From Trichoplusia ni (lineage: Eukaryota; Arthropoda; Insecta; Lepidoptera; Noctuidae), in the NCBI RefSeq assembly GCF_003590095.1, contig NC_039478.1:12710001-12774000 (forward strand): DNA of 64,000 nucleotides. Reading direction: 5' to 3'. Below the pieces are notes generated by a model, which saw only the letters and a list, made by a program, of their open reading frames with translations, did no database searches and had not been told where the DNA came from. The translations under genes and the position numbers were made by a program. Below, piece after piece: positions 11,140-23,374 of the stretch (position 1 is its first letter; each line of letters opens with the position of its first letter).

Positions 11140-11717
11140 ATGGATTTCAGACTGACAATGCTCTTCTGTTTCGTAAGTACAATTTGTTTATCTTTTGGCC
11201 TTAAACCTCTTTCATAGCAATTGTGGAATCTCTAAATTTGTATTGTGCTGTAAGTGAAGTGGGTCAAACTTTACGAAAAGTTAGGATCTCCAGCATTTGG
11301 AGAAATACTGAAACATAATCAGTCGATGCCGAGCGTGCAAGAACGAATCTTTTTTTTTGTGTTAATAGGTAGTGGCCATTTTCCGGTTAGCTACTTGTAA
11401 AATAAAACGATTTTTTGGAGAAATCCTGTAAATTTTGTCCTGAATTCGCCCAATAATTCTGTCAAGACAGTTTACGATTCTCAGTCACAAAACTTTGGTC
11501 GTTACAGTTTGTGATCGCGATCGTGTCAGCGCTTCCCACAGAACACGACTCAGGGCTTCGGGAAAAGCGTGACGTCATGGATTCCATGAAAAATGCCTGG
11601 GGTGAGGTGGTGAAGACCCTGAGCGATGCAGGCGACGCGGTAGTACATGTCTTCAAGCCCACAGAGAAGAGCGTCATTGACAAAATGGCAGACGGCATCA
11701 AGGGTCTCGCGCAATAA
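11140..11717 (+). CDS. Peptide gene E: secreted pro-peptide with dibasic site, two exons
   Basis: Exon 11140-11172 (MDFRLTMLFCF, donor GTAAGT) joins in phase 0 to exon 11508-11717 (acceptor gttacag) to give 80 residues. The signal is MDFRLTMLFCFFVIAIVSA. A short pro-segment follows (LPTEHDSGLREKR), and REKR before DVMDSMKNAWG fits a furin-type processing site. The remaining 47 residues are cysteine-free, acidic/basic amphipathic, ending in MADGIKGLAQ. Intron position and phase equal those of B-D, and 'DVMDSMKNAW' resembles 'DTVMDSIKGF' of D, so it is probably a divergent member of the array. GC content is higher than in its neighbours. Codon use and an intact frame argue for a functional gene; function unknown. 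Confidence 0.75.
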
Positions 11718-12131
11718 CCAGTTCCCGCCGACATCTAGACGTTACGTAAAAACGAGTATTGGTTAATATAGTGGCATAAGTTGGTCGTAAATACTCCCGT
11801 CTGCATCTAACGATTTAAAATAAATTAAGATAATTGTTTCTTCAACTAAATTAATTGTTTGGAAACCTTTGTAGGTATGTTCCATCCTATACTAATGGAC
11901 ATTAATTAACCAACTTATTTCTATAATATTCAACTGTGTATTTAATTATTTTTTAAGATAAATATCACAAGTAAAATTAAGTTGTTAAATAAAATAAAAC
12001 AAACAATTTAATATATTTTATTTTAACATATTCGTAAAATTGGTATAAAGAAAGTACAATGTATAAGTGCAACGTAATATGTCAGTGTGAACGTCTTACA
12101 GGGCAAGATATAATGTTGTGCAATAACATGA

Positions 12132-12738
12132 CTAAACATCACTGCAAGCCTGGTGCGAGACGACCTCACATATGCCGTCGGAGTAGTGCGCGGTGTGGCA
12201 GCCATGGTCTTCTCCATCAAGTATATTAATTAATCTGTCAGTGCTGGGATGTGACATCGGGGGGGGACTTTCTGGATAATCGGGTCTATTGTAGTACCCC
12301 TCATTCTTTGGTTTCCGTAAAGATGGCAAGATAAATACACCAGCTGTTATCTCTTTCTTAGTTTCTGTGGGCGCTTCGTTAACTGCGCTCAATATTTCGC
12401 GCCTTCGTTCTAAATCTGCAATGTTGTATTGATAGCATTCTGATTTGTGTCGTTCCCGGACAAACATACAGTATGCTATCCAAATGAGGACCAACGCTGC
12501 CTGTAAACAAACATTAGGTACGTATAAATATTCAATACAGAATGACGTCGAACCTCGCCTCCATAAGCAGTATACGAAGTTATATGATAATTGACAAGAG
12601 AGATAAAACGTAAATAAACATGACATGTATTCAGTGTGTATCTAACTATAGTGGTAAACAAGACTGTTTTCTAATAGAAAAACAAGTGAAACTCACCAAG
12701 ACCAGAGCGATGATGAAACCAGTGATGTAGACGCTCAT
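12132..12738 (-). CDS. Single-pass membrane protein, uncharacterised, two exons
   Basis: On the minus strand, exon 12738-12697 (14 codons, MSVYITGFIIALVL, donor GTGAGT) joins in phase 0 to exon 12500-12132 (acceptor gtttacag; AALVLIWIAYCMFV...). It encodes 136 residues. One hydrophobic segment, about residues 5-27, spans the splice and is followed by basic RERHK, so the C-terminal 108 residues are probably cytoplasmic. The tail has a charged helical stretch, a proline-rich patch (PESPPPMSHP) and four scattered cysteines, and ends Ser-Asp-Val, which fits a class I PDZ ligand ([ST]-x-hydrophobic). TTTATT at 12016 provides its polyadenylation signal, so its 3' end converges with gene E. Not a family I recognise. 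Confidence 0.65.
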
Positions 12739-14369
12739 TTTTTCGAAAATATATAATGTATTTAGCGTCGATATGAGACGAGTGCTGCAAACGAGGTTAG
12801 ATTGGAACAGTCGCGACGGCGAGCGGTCCCGACGTCGCACTCAATTAGTGTCAGTTGTAACTTGTGGCTCTTTTAGAACGTGATGTCATCGGGATTGATT
12901 GGAGTCCACAATGAACGAACAGGATTTATTAAAATCAAACACGACTTTATCAAAGAAAGGATAAAAACGGAATACGTCTTGTGTTTCGTATTACGCGGTG
13001 ACTCGGTTCGGATTTACCTGTGCGACGTTTTCCTGTAACTGTTGACTCAGTTTTACATATTCGATGACCATATTCTGACTATGTTGACGTCATGCTTTCT
13101 CTTTCATTCAAACTTGTTCTAATGACATATGAGCATCTCTAACTGTTCAGAGTGCATTCAATGTCATTGAGCATCACTGGAAAAACTTGTTAAGTCGTAA
13201 AGGTCACGGTACACAAAGAGGTTGTATCGTAATTAGCACTGCACCTGTGAATGTTAAGTGGTATTGAAATCGGTGGATCACTCGATATCGAGTAAACATT
13301 ATATGTTTATTTTTTCATACGTTCTTTGACATATTTAAGATTCCGGATTGCAAATGCAGTAGAGTAGATTGTTTGTGATATATCAGTAGTTATTTTTCTA
13401 CGGTCAAGATTTTTATCTGCAAAATCCTATTCGTAAACAGACTGGTTAAATCTATGTTAGATATCAAATATATACGAAGCCGACTAGCTCAAGACACGTG
13501 TCGATACCGATCTTGAGACAGCTTGTGAAAGTGCTTTCGAAACTTACTGGGTCTACCTAGATACGATAGATTGTTCTAGGTACCGATTCATTTAACTAAA
13601 TCCAAAACTTTTCTGACCTAAAATCGCAAACTTACTCACCATAAAATAATGTTAGAAAGCCTTTGGTTTCTTTAACAATATATCACAACCTTTGAAAAAA
13701 TATTTTTGAAGTGAGTTGTAATTACGAAAACGGTCTTCAGTCTATCCTTTTTCAATGTTTAGGTCAGCATCCATTATCACCGAATCCAAGCATTAACAAA
13801 ATATAATCACAATGCACCCACAGGTCCTCAACATAAATCAAGACTAACATGTAAAATGATTCAATGAAGCGAACAATCAACAATTTTCTCTTTCATCATT
13901 ATTGCGTAGTATTTGTTAAGGTGAGTCACCATCATGAGCATCTCGATGTTCGCGTGGGGTGTCCCGGCCCGACTTGCAAGCGTAAATGTTTATTTATAAA
14001 GTCATTATTTATCATCACCTATGTTGACGTTGACTTCCAGTCCGGATGCAGCTAAGTACCAGTAGTTTACAAGGAGTGACTGATCTTACCTCCTCAACAC
14101 TGGGCCATACCTCTTCTATAGTCTGGTTGCCCGATTTTCTACCTCCTGATTACCATTAACATCTGTCAAAGATGTGTTGAAAATAGCCGAAACCCACAAG
14201 GTGCCTCCCGATAAGCAGAAGAAATCCTAACGACATCGAAGGTTACCCATCCACGGACCGACCGAATTAAGCGTGGCTGAATCTATATATGATCGATGAA
14301 CTTGTGCAGTTGTAGCTTAACTATTCGCTTGTTTTTTTTTAAAACGATGTCTCAGAAAGCCTTTTTTTG

Positions 14370-14480
14370 TTTAGGCGGGGGAATCCTCGTGGACGTCCAC
14401 TCCCCCGGGGGAGGAAGTGGGTAGTGTCAGACTTTTACTGACTAAACCTGAACCACCGTGCTACGTCATCCGCGTTTTTG
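14370..14480 (+). repeat. Recurrent repeat family, fragment
   Basis: Sequence 'gtggacgtccactcccccgg...gtgtcagacttttactgactaaacctgaaccaccgtgc' shares its core with fragments at 6228-6310 and 30415-30520. It is part of a dispersed family in this window. Confidence 0.5.
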
Positions 14481-15119
14481 TATCGGTGTATGGCAATGCG
14501 TTGCAATCCTTCCTACATGTCTCAGAAAGCCGTCTGGAATTGTTTGTAGGATACGCTACTTTGAGGAGTGCATGAATGTATTCCAAACAAAAATATAATC
14601 CAATCAAAACAGTAGTAAAAGCCTAGAGAGTGTTAATGTAGATTTCAAAAGAAATAACAAATAGGTGTGCTGCATTTTATTTATTTAAGTTACGCAAAGG
14701 AACATAGTAAGACAATACTTATACAGTTTTTTAATATTAGCAATGTCAGTCTAAGTAACATTGCTATTAAAACTTAATCAGTAACTGTTTTCTTGTATTT
14801 TTTTTCCTCTTTCAATAAGTATAAATCCTTCGTATTTTATTTAGTAAAACAACATAGCTAAACAAATAAAAAGAATGCGATGAGTAAAAAGTACCTGTAT
14901 AAAATAAATCATTGTCTAATTACGTCTTCTATTACGTAACATTATTATTTATCAATAGTCAACTGTTAGCTTGTCATCCCATAGTGATATCAGTGGTACC
15001 AACACAGTCTTATTTTTTAATTATCGTTTTAATAACTTTGTCACTACATCTGATTGGACATACCCTTGTGTCAGATTTTAAATATGTGGCATAGTAGTTC
15101 ACACACCCTTACATATTTC

Positions 15120-15295
15120 TTTTTGTTGTACCGCTTTCCTCACATTGTTTTCCTACTTCGCTATTAGCAAATTACGATAGCATCGTATTACGAAAAATTA
15201 TTTGAAAAGACATTGGTACGTGCCGGGATGTGAACCTACGACCGTATACTTGACAGGCCCATAATCCCGTTACTGTCAAGTAAAAAAAATTTGAT
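15120..15295 (-). mobile_element. tRNA-derived SINE, minus orientation
   Basis: Read on the minus strand it has a B-box-like 'ggttcacatcccggc' followed by 'acgtaccaatgtcttttcaaataa', a layout common in lepidopteran SINEs. The tRNA part is too degraded to be a tRNA gene. Confidence 0.6.
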
Positions 15296-16314
15296 TGTTT
15301 GATTTAAATATTTATAAGTGGTTACATCATGTAATATTTTCAGGTATAAGGCGAAGTCATTCAGATAATATAGATAATAAGATTCTATAAATAAAAAAGG
15401 TTAATACGACATTGAAGAGTCACTTTAGTATTTGCATTGAACTCCTAACCTTGTGTCAGAGCATACATCAGTTGCAGCATTAAGAAATTATAGCGCCTTA
15501 AGTCCAGATCATTAAGGTTGCTTTTCGCACATTTTTGATCCTTCTGGCTTGAGAAGGAGTGTACCAGAATGACCAGATGTCTAGTGTCGACTATCATTTA
15601 AAACTCCAAGACGACAATGAGGTCAATTAGGACTTCATACTCTTATAACTAAGGAGGTTCAATAGCTTGATACTTCTATCACGCGATTATGAAGAGTCGA
15701 AATTTCTGGAATGATTGTTTATTTAACAGTTTCATTCAGTATTTTAATAATGGTCTATTTATATTTATTTCTTGGATCTTCTGTCACATAATTGAAGGTT
15801 TTATAATGTAACATATGAGAAAATTTTATATTATGTTGCAAGATTGCTCTGTCTTTTCTACTAAATTGTATAATAACTGTCGCTTAAACAAATGCCAACA
15901 CATACACAAAGTACAGCGACATTTATCAACATTATTATTACATCCCCTTACGGCAAGTCTGAGATTCTATTATTTGTAATACTAAATTTTGTTTAACACA
16001 TCAATACATTTGACAGTTTTGGTATTGACCTCACGATCCACCATCTGGTCAGACAGTCAGCTAAGTCAGTTTATTATTATAATATGAATATGTTTATTGA
16101 CAAGATCTCACAAACTTGACCTGGTTAAGAATCGAAGAGGTCAGCAGGATCTTACACAACCACTTATCTTAAAAATATATTATCATCATTATTTTAAGGT
16201 TTTGTAAATGCAAACTCTATGGGTAGACGGATAAACTGCGAAAGCGAAATGGTGCGCTACTTACTGTAGAACGCTGTCTTTTTTCTACAACTGCTTTCGT
16301 CTTACTTTACAGAG

Positions 16315-16590
16315 TGTTAGTTGGATTTCAGAAAGTGGGAAGTCAGAGTCCAAAAGGGTTTCTGTGGCTCCGGTAGACGAAGGGCAGAGGAAGGAACATA
16401 AGTGGGTTTTAGTCAATAGGAGTCTGACACTTCTTTCCGCTCAACCCAGAGCGGCATGAGTCATTTGATGCTTTGCCATCCGAAAAATAAGTCCTTCAGA
16501 ACACGGTGGTGGGTTACGCCAACCAAAGGCATAGCGCGAGGTGAAATTTTATAGGGAATAGTGAAAGGGTTGGGGAAATTTAAGCAGTTT
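16315..16590 (-). repeat. Recurrent repeat family, longest copy in minus orientation
   Basis: The minus-strand reading 'ttccttcctctgcccttcgtctaccggagccaca' and 'aatgactcatgccgctctgggttgagcgg' matches the + strand copies at 25480-25640, 34140-34240 and 46795-47000. Confidence 0.55.
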
Positions 16591-16811
16591 TAAAATGAGT
16601 AGAAAAATAACATATAGTGTATTGAATATGTTTATATTGTCATTAGATCTTACAAGATTGTTTGTGTTATTTGAATTGAATTATACTGTAGAGTTTGTGG
16701 TATTGAATTATTTATTTGAAATTTTGCTTATTCTAATTAAACTTATACTAGGTTTTACTAATTACTTCGACCCGTCCCGTGCTTGACCTGGAAATAAAAT
16801 ATTTCTTTTAG

Positions 16812-19413
16812 TTACGTATTTTGCCTACCAACTGTAGAGAAGGAAGAGTTGTTAGACTAGAAAACATGCCAGAGTTTTGTAAGACAAAAAATGAAAATAA
16901 ATGATTGCTGTTAAACCAAAGACTGAGAAACCTTTCCTTTCCAGTAGTATAATACCTAATAATATTTTAGAATGGAGATATAAACGAAAAAATCCGAAAT
17001 AATTGATTTAGTTTTATACTGTTTTTGAATTCTTACCTCCTGACGGACCATCGACGACGTTCACTGTAAATAATAAATAAAAGATTCCTTTAGTTGCCTT
17101 GCATTCAACAAAAATAATGTACTAAATTATGACGACGATATGAAAAACATTGCTGATATTAATTAAAAAGGCGCATGATTTACCAAAGAATTTATTTGTG
17201 GGATATAGAAATAAGGCACAAAAACACGCTAAAGTTAGCCAGTCCTGCAAACTTACTGCTGAAACAAGTTGGGTTCTGTTTTTCATTCTGACCTCAAACA
17301 CGCTAAAATTAGCAAGTTAGCAGTTACGCTTGAAAGCAGGTTGTTTTTTATTCTCTCATTTACTTAATTTCGAATATGTACAAAAAAGAGTGAAATCCAG
17401 TATTATCAGAGATTAATTCCAACTTGTACCACGGCTGGAATTAGCGCTAGACTTGGGTTCCAGAGTATGAACTCGATCTGAATACGTTCGAAATAGAACT
17501 TAGTATTTTCATGAGAAGCCTAATGCTTTATCACTGATAGTACAGAGGACAGACACAGGTGTATTTTACTGCAGCATGAAGATGACTGTCTTTTTATAAG
17601 TAAGTCTTAATATTACATTCAATTTATAACAGTGTATGAGAATGGTATAATATAGAATGCTTTCATAATAATTGAAGTTAATAATTACCTTGTTCCTCAC
17701 CGTTGACGAAGTTTACTGAAAAACATAGATAAGATTTAATAGTTAATACTTTTTCTAAACCTGGGAGAAGGTTGTACTCAATAGTTGGACATGTTTTGGC
17801 TATTATTGTAATAATTACTAATTATAATATAGAGTACGTAGCTAATTAAATTTTTCATCTGGAGATCAGAGAGTGAGTAAGAAATAGAACTTTATCCTAC
17901 ATTATTAAACATTTAAAGTTTTACAAAGTCTTAACAATTATTAAATACAATTAAAAAAACCTAAAACAAATTTATACTACCTTGGCTCTCTCCATTTACG
18001 AAGTCAACTGCAAAGAAAGAAAACAAATATTATATTTTTGCCAACATAATTGTTTAACCTTAAATAAAAAGAGCAAAATAATTTAATAAGTGCTAAAGAA
18101 TAAACATTTGATAATAGACCTCTATCCTTTAAAGAAACCAATTTTACCAAAGTGCAAGTGAGATAAAGCATTCATAACGCAAGTTTCCTTTTTTAAACTT
18201 AATTTCCAGATTACTTACTTTGGTGTTGTCCGTCAACGACGTTAACTGAAAACAAAAACATAAACAAGTTTAAATCTATTTCTATTTTAGTCTATTTTAT
18301 TAATAAACACACCTATATCTGATATTAAAACATTTATGACGCAGCGTCATAAACCATCGACTGATGGAATAACTCCAACGTTAATGGTAGGTTATTTAAT
18401 TAAGATTTTGATTGATTCTTAAAAGGTTTGACGTAAGGAAATTATAATAATTCAGAACATAGGTAGTTGTTATATGTGGGGATTCCCTACAATTTGCTTT
18501 TTCTATGTTTATTGTAATGCCAAAGATATTATTAAAATTATATTATAATATTTGGGATAGAAAAATTCAGTTGGGAGAGCTTAGGGGTAAATGTTCGTGA
18601 GTTCCTACTAAATTTGTTTTGAATTCACTAAATTTATTGATATTGACCCAAAATTTTAATGTGTATCGCAATTGATTTTGCATGGTCCAACCGTTAGAAC
18701 CAGGGTAGGAAATTAGATGATGGGTTTTTCCATTACATTGTTATAATAATAGCAACAAACAATCGCTCGGTAGATATATTTTGCCTACTACAGTGTTACA
18801 GTTGTAAACATGTATTTGTTTTTTTAAATCAAGGTTAGTGGTTAAAATAAACTTTACCCAAAAGATTAGAATATTTAATAGTCGCCGGTTCTATTTTTGG
18901 CAGCAATAGACTGTGGCAATAGGTACATGTTTATTTTGATTATCATGTTTTTTTGACAGGCTTAATGTTCTTTTCACGTAAAACTCTGGGTCAGATGGGA
19001 ATTTTTGTCGTAATAAATATTTATATTCATAATCAACTTTTAAACTCGTTTTACGTACTCAGGTATTTTCCAAACATCAGCAAAAAACAAAACGTGTTAA
19101 AAACAATAATACTTTATCCCTATATTGGAATTCCATATCTGATCGGGTTTTATATATTTATTAATACTGTTAAAGATTTATTGAAAATTATAAAAGTCTA
19201 CGCATTAGAAGCCAAAAAATAAAGATTTTTTTCAAGATAGTTTTACGCTTGATCTGTGCCTATAAGATTTAAGAAGAGATCAACAATGAGAAAATTATGA
19301 GATTAATGTAATTAATTGTCAGAGATGTAATAAATAAGCTTGTTGCTAATCAACTCACCACCTTGAGGCTTGGCCATGGTGATGGTAACCATAGCGACCA
19401 ACAAAAGAACAAC
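16812..19413 (-). CDS. Microexon gene: secreted protein of four 9-residue repeats (5' exon not found)
   Basis: Minus-strand exons: 19413-19359 (55 nt, signal-peptide core VVLLLVAMVTITMAKPQGG), 18245-18219, 18007-17981, 17715-17689, 17063-17037 (each exactly 27 nt) and 16831-16812 (terminal, stop). All microexons have a ctg/cag acceptor and a GT donor (gtaagt, gtagta, gtaatt, gtaaga) and are phase 1-1. Joined, they read VNVVDGQHQ, IDFVNGESQ, VNFVNGEEQ, VNVVDGPSG, then VGRQNT and stop. The other frames do not all stay open: the second microexon has TAA in frame 0. A polyadenylation signal lies about 100 bases on (TTTATT, 16711-16716). The initiating exon, which should end in phase 0 upstream of 19413, was not identified, so the first few residues are missing. 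The mature product is about 44 residues and cysteine-free. No family recognised. Confidence 0.7.
18300..19350. other. Long first visible intron of the microexon gene
   Basis: I searched this 1.1-kb interval for further 27-base exons with the shared motif and splice sites and found none. An open frame on the opposite strand (18953-19222) looks like chance. Confidence 0.4.
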
Positions 19414-22400
19414 CTGAAAAAGAAAACCTCATTCAAATTACGAACCATTACAAATATGACGTAATGCATCAAGCATTTCTTATTTAATTAGCAAATGTTT
19501 AAATGTGAATTAATTATTTCTGCGAATAATCATTACTTAGGTATACCATTACGTCATAATTGCTGAACTTGAATCATAATTATGTTAAATGGACTTAAAT
19601 GAGAACATTTTAAATATAATTTCTAATGAGATGAAAATTTGTTTTAATTAACCTTAACTGGCTTTAATATAAATTTTAGTTACAAATATCACATTGTCCC
19701 AAGTGGAGCTAATAGTTTGTGAATAACAGCTTTTGAGTGAAGTCTTGGAATTTCTTCGTTATTTTTTGCGAAAACGGTAAGCAATTTTGGAAATTTAATA
19801 TTTTTACTTTATTTTGAGGAGGATGCTTTCATTACACTCATCAAATTTTAAGATCCTAAATTCGGTTATCTTTGGATTTAGTAACAGCTTGATTGAAGCA
19901 ACATAATTGAAGAAGATTAACCAGTTACACCATTTACACGCACAATATAAAAACAATAAGGAAAAAATGATCTTTTGGAATACGCACCGTGAATTTCATG
20001 ATTATATTTTAACTCTTTACTTCCAAAAGTTTGAGATAAAACTGCCTCGCATGACTTATTCGAAATCTTTTATACGCGGACATAACAAATATTGATATTT
20101 ATATTGAAAACAAGACGATAACCTTTGACAAGTGTGTCTTGGATCTAAATTTTTAATCTAACGGGCAATGTCTGTTCCGAGAATTCATCTCATAATATAG
20201 GTATGGTATGGTACTGATAAACGTCTTGAATATCATTCCTGGACATAGATAGTCAGCATTTTGTGCGTAGCTTTTGATGGGTATTAGTGCACGGTTCGGG
20301 AAGTTTTTTTTTGAAAATTCTGAAAGGTTTGGTTACATCTGAGAATTGAAATAAGGGTAAAAAACGTTTAATTGTTCACACTGACAAATCTTGTTCTGTA
20401 TGTATTTGAATTGTAATTAGTTTATATCTTATATGTGTTGACAAGAATGCAAACAAAAAAATATAGTAGGAAAATAGACAATAAGTTACGCTAATAGCGT
20501 TATGATAAATAAAACCAAATAAACCAAGAGTGCAATCAATGTTTATTATTGACTAATTAAGATACGTTTCCGTGCCAAGAATCGTCTGAACAATTAAGTT
20601 ATTTGCGTGTAATAACACGTTAATGTTTTGATGTCTTGTTCCTAGAATATTTTTTGTGGGGCATTGAATGTGCAAGATTTAAATAGTTGAGTACAAAGTG
20701 TAAAGTTCTAAAGTGCAAAGTTTTAATCCTAAACACAATTTAGGTTTAATGATCACTGATCGTTTGCATAAAATTATTGAAAATACCAGTTTGGTCTTAT
20801 TGTCAGTGATGTTAATGCAAAATCTTAGTTCGAACCACAAAATTCACAGGTAATGATATAAATGACCATATTGCTTTAATGATTTTTTTATAAAGATAGG
20901 TACAGCTAGTCAGCAGCATATTGAGTACCAATTAAATGCAAAGCCACATAAAAACCAATCTACATAAAAAGTAAACTAAGAAACTAGCAATTTATTTACT
21001 TATTAATAATTTATTTAAAGCACTTAAATATTACGGGTTGGCGTACTCAATATCTCCAGAAAACCTACTAGCTCCAACTTAAAATAAGAAAATTGAAATC
21101 GTGGAAGCGAAACGGTGCAATAAACAACGTAGATTTTTAGCATCTTTGTTCTAACAACAACACCAACTATCTTAAAAAAAAATACAGGAACACCGCCTAG
21201 CAACAAGGAAACGTTTGCATAAACATTTGCTGCTTCAAATTATAAACTACTCAACAGCGCTGAAGTCGTAATATAAAGTAATGATATTTAAGGTCAAACG
21301 ACCTCACAAATCTTGAAGGTTGGTGCGCTTTTGATGAAGATTAGACAAACAATACAATCGTCAAACAGTGATATTTGCTTTACCAAGTTTATATAGGATA
21401 GTGACCTAGGATATACAGTATGCTGAGAAAAGCTATCGCGATTCTATATAACACTAGCTGTTGCCCGCGACTTCGTCCACGTGGTTAGAATTTTCCCCGT
21501 TTTTTCTACATTTTCCATTATATCTTCGCTCCTATTAGTCGCAGCGTGATCACGTGATGTTATATAGCCTATAGCCTTCCGTGATAAATGGCAACACAAA
21601 AAGAATCGTTCAAGTCGAACTAGTAGTTCCTGAGATTAGCGCGTTCAAACAAACAAACAAACTCTTCAGCTTTATATATTAGTATAGAAGTATAGATATG
21701 GGAAGCAAACTTAGGTATACAATTAGCCAAGACCTTGTATTTGGGGACTTATTGGATTTAGTTTATTTATAAACAAAATTAAACTCACGATAAATGTTGT
21801 TTACGACATCGAACGTTGATTATGAGGATTTTGTGAAAAAAACCTTAATTGTTGAAGTTATGGCATGCATTTAAAGAACTTCCTAATTCTTCACGTTTTG
21901 TGTCCTCGCTAAAAAATGATTGAGGTAGTGATTTTATCTACATCCTGTATGTTGTTCTGGTTGCGGATCTTTTTTGTACGTTTTAAACAATTTTCAAAGA
22001 AAGTGTAGATTTTAGTCAAATATTAAACTATTTATGAGAGGGAATAATAATAGAGTCTGATAATCTAGCCTGCTTCTTTAGCATTCTCAAATAATTTAAT
22101 AAATTAGTAAGAAACACTCGTAGATATCAAAATTGTTTAAGATACGATTAAAATTCTAATGAAATTTAGGTCACGTATATTCGACACCGACTTAGTAAAA
22201 ATAAATACTCACTCAATCTCTAAAGAATGCTATGTAGGTACTTATAATATAGCTTTATCTATTAAAGTTTATATGTTTAGGGTGGTGTAAACACATCGTA
22301 TATGTATAAACTATAAGGTCAGTTACAATTCTTGAAAAAGACTTGTGTACCTAGGTAGCTCGGAAACTGGATCCACAGCAGATCATATCTTAATAATTAT

Positions 22401-23300
22401 GAAATGTTATTACTTCGGCAGTAATGACAACTCTTCAAAATTTTGGCACATGTAATCAAAACAAAATATTGATACAAACAACTAAAAATAAATCATGATT
22501 TTCCTTTTGTTTTACAATCTCATATTTATCACTGTTATATTTATTTGTTAGTAAAGTTCAAACTTATCTACATTTGTATCGTTTTTTTAATTGTCTTTAT
22601 AATTATGTATCCAGAGATAAACGAATTTGTTGTACCTACTTATTCTTAAACTTTATCTTAAAAGGAATATTATAATTAGAACACAAACATCAATAATAGT
22701 CTCAGTCAGTATGATGTATTGAAGCGAACTGAACGTCAAAAAATTAATCGTCCCCTAGATTTTTTCGAACGAAAGAAATCATTCTTATCGTCTATATTTA
22801 AAAAGAAACCTCGATCAAGAGACTTTTGACTTATACGTAGAGCGATATTCAAAATATTTACGCTAAAATAATTTATTATAAAGTCCTTCACGAATACTCG
22901 ATGCTATCGCATTCGTAAAAAGTATTTCACTCTTTTTCGATGAAAAAAAAATTTAACATTTAAATAAAAACGAGATGCTTCTTAGATTTTTAGACTACAC
23001 CAACATATAAGATAACAGTGACTGCAGTTCCACAAGACGACAATATCTGCAAACAAATCTGTACAACTATGTGCCTTTTCAAATCGTACACAAATAAGTC
23101 ATAGTGTTACATTAAAACAAGGATATGTGAATTGTTAGATCACAAATTATCACGTCTGTGAATAATACAACACAGCGACAATATTGTACAGTGGAAGGTT
23201 TACACGTTTTACTGTGCGAATGACTGCGTTCGATACGTCAGCAGTTTTGTTCCTTCAAATCTACATGTTTACACGATCTGTTTAGGTTTTCCTCGTCTCA
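19414..23300. other. Non-coding stretch upstream of the CSP cluster
   Basis: It should contain the missing 5' exon and promoter of the microexon gene (minus strand), but no convincing candidate was found. A retroelement end lies at 21460-21690. The rest is AT-rich with no supportable gene. Confidence 0.4.
21460..21690 (+). repeat. Retroelement 3'-end, 'cccgcgacttcgtccacgtgg' type
   Basis: Begins 'ctagctgttgcccgcgacttcgtcc', contains 'atatagcctatagccttc' and 'tcctgagattagcgcgttcaaacaaac', and ends 'ctcttcagctttatatattagtatag'. This is a very common lepidopteran dispersed sequence, usually tied to LINE 3' ends. Confidence 0.6.
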
Positions 23301-23306
23301 AATCCT

Positions 23307-23374
23307 TATATATAAGAAGGCTGCCTGTTACAAAACCACAGTTCAGCCAAGACACTGAAGACAGACACTTCAAT
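23307..23374 (+). promoter_or_regulatory. CSP-1 core promoter and non-coding first exon
   Basis: A TATA box (TATATATAA, 23307-23315) lies about 30 bases before an initiator-like cagttcag. A short untranslated exon then ends at 23374 with a GTAAGG donor. The matching acceptor (ttctag, 23751-23756) is six bases before the CSP-1 start codon. Confidence 0.6.

Larger units (their letters stand above)
12739..16700. other. Long non-coding stretch with several repeats
   Basis: About 4 kb upstream of the membrane-protein gene and downstream of the microexon gene. It contains a repeat fragment at about 14087-14290, the recurrent repeat at about 14370-14480 and 16315-16590, and a SINE at 15120-15295. 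Small open frames (13864, 14912, 16595) have no signal peptide or splice support and are not called. Confidence 0.5.

Noticed and set aside
11462..11734. 90-codon frame antisense to peptide gene E
   Set aside because: Shadow of the real gene. No signal or family features.
17257..17275. Possible 19-nt microexon with acceptor and donor between two 27-nt exons
   Set aside because: Length is not a multiple of three and would break the repeat frame. It lacks the shared motif.
17575..17600. Plus-strand ATGAAGATGACTG followed by a GTAAGT donor
   Set aside because: Opposite strand to the microexon gene and the frame ends at TAA directly before the donor. No partner exon found.
18953..19222. 89-codon plus-strand frame inside the microexon gene intron
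   Set aside because: No splice, promoter or homology evidence. AT-rich chance frame.
19419..19460. Start ATGCATTACGTCATATTT on the minus strand as first exon of the microexon gene
   Set aside because: The translation would suit a signal peptide, but the resulting intron is only about 35 bases, too short to splice.
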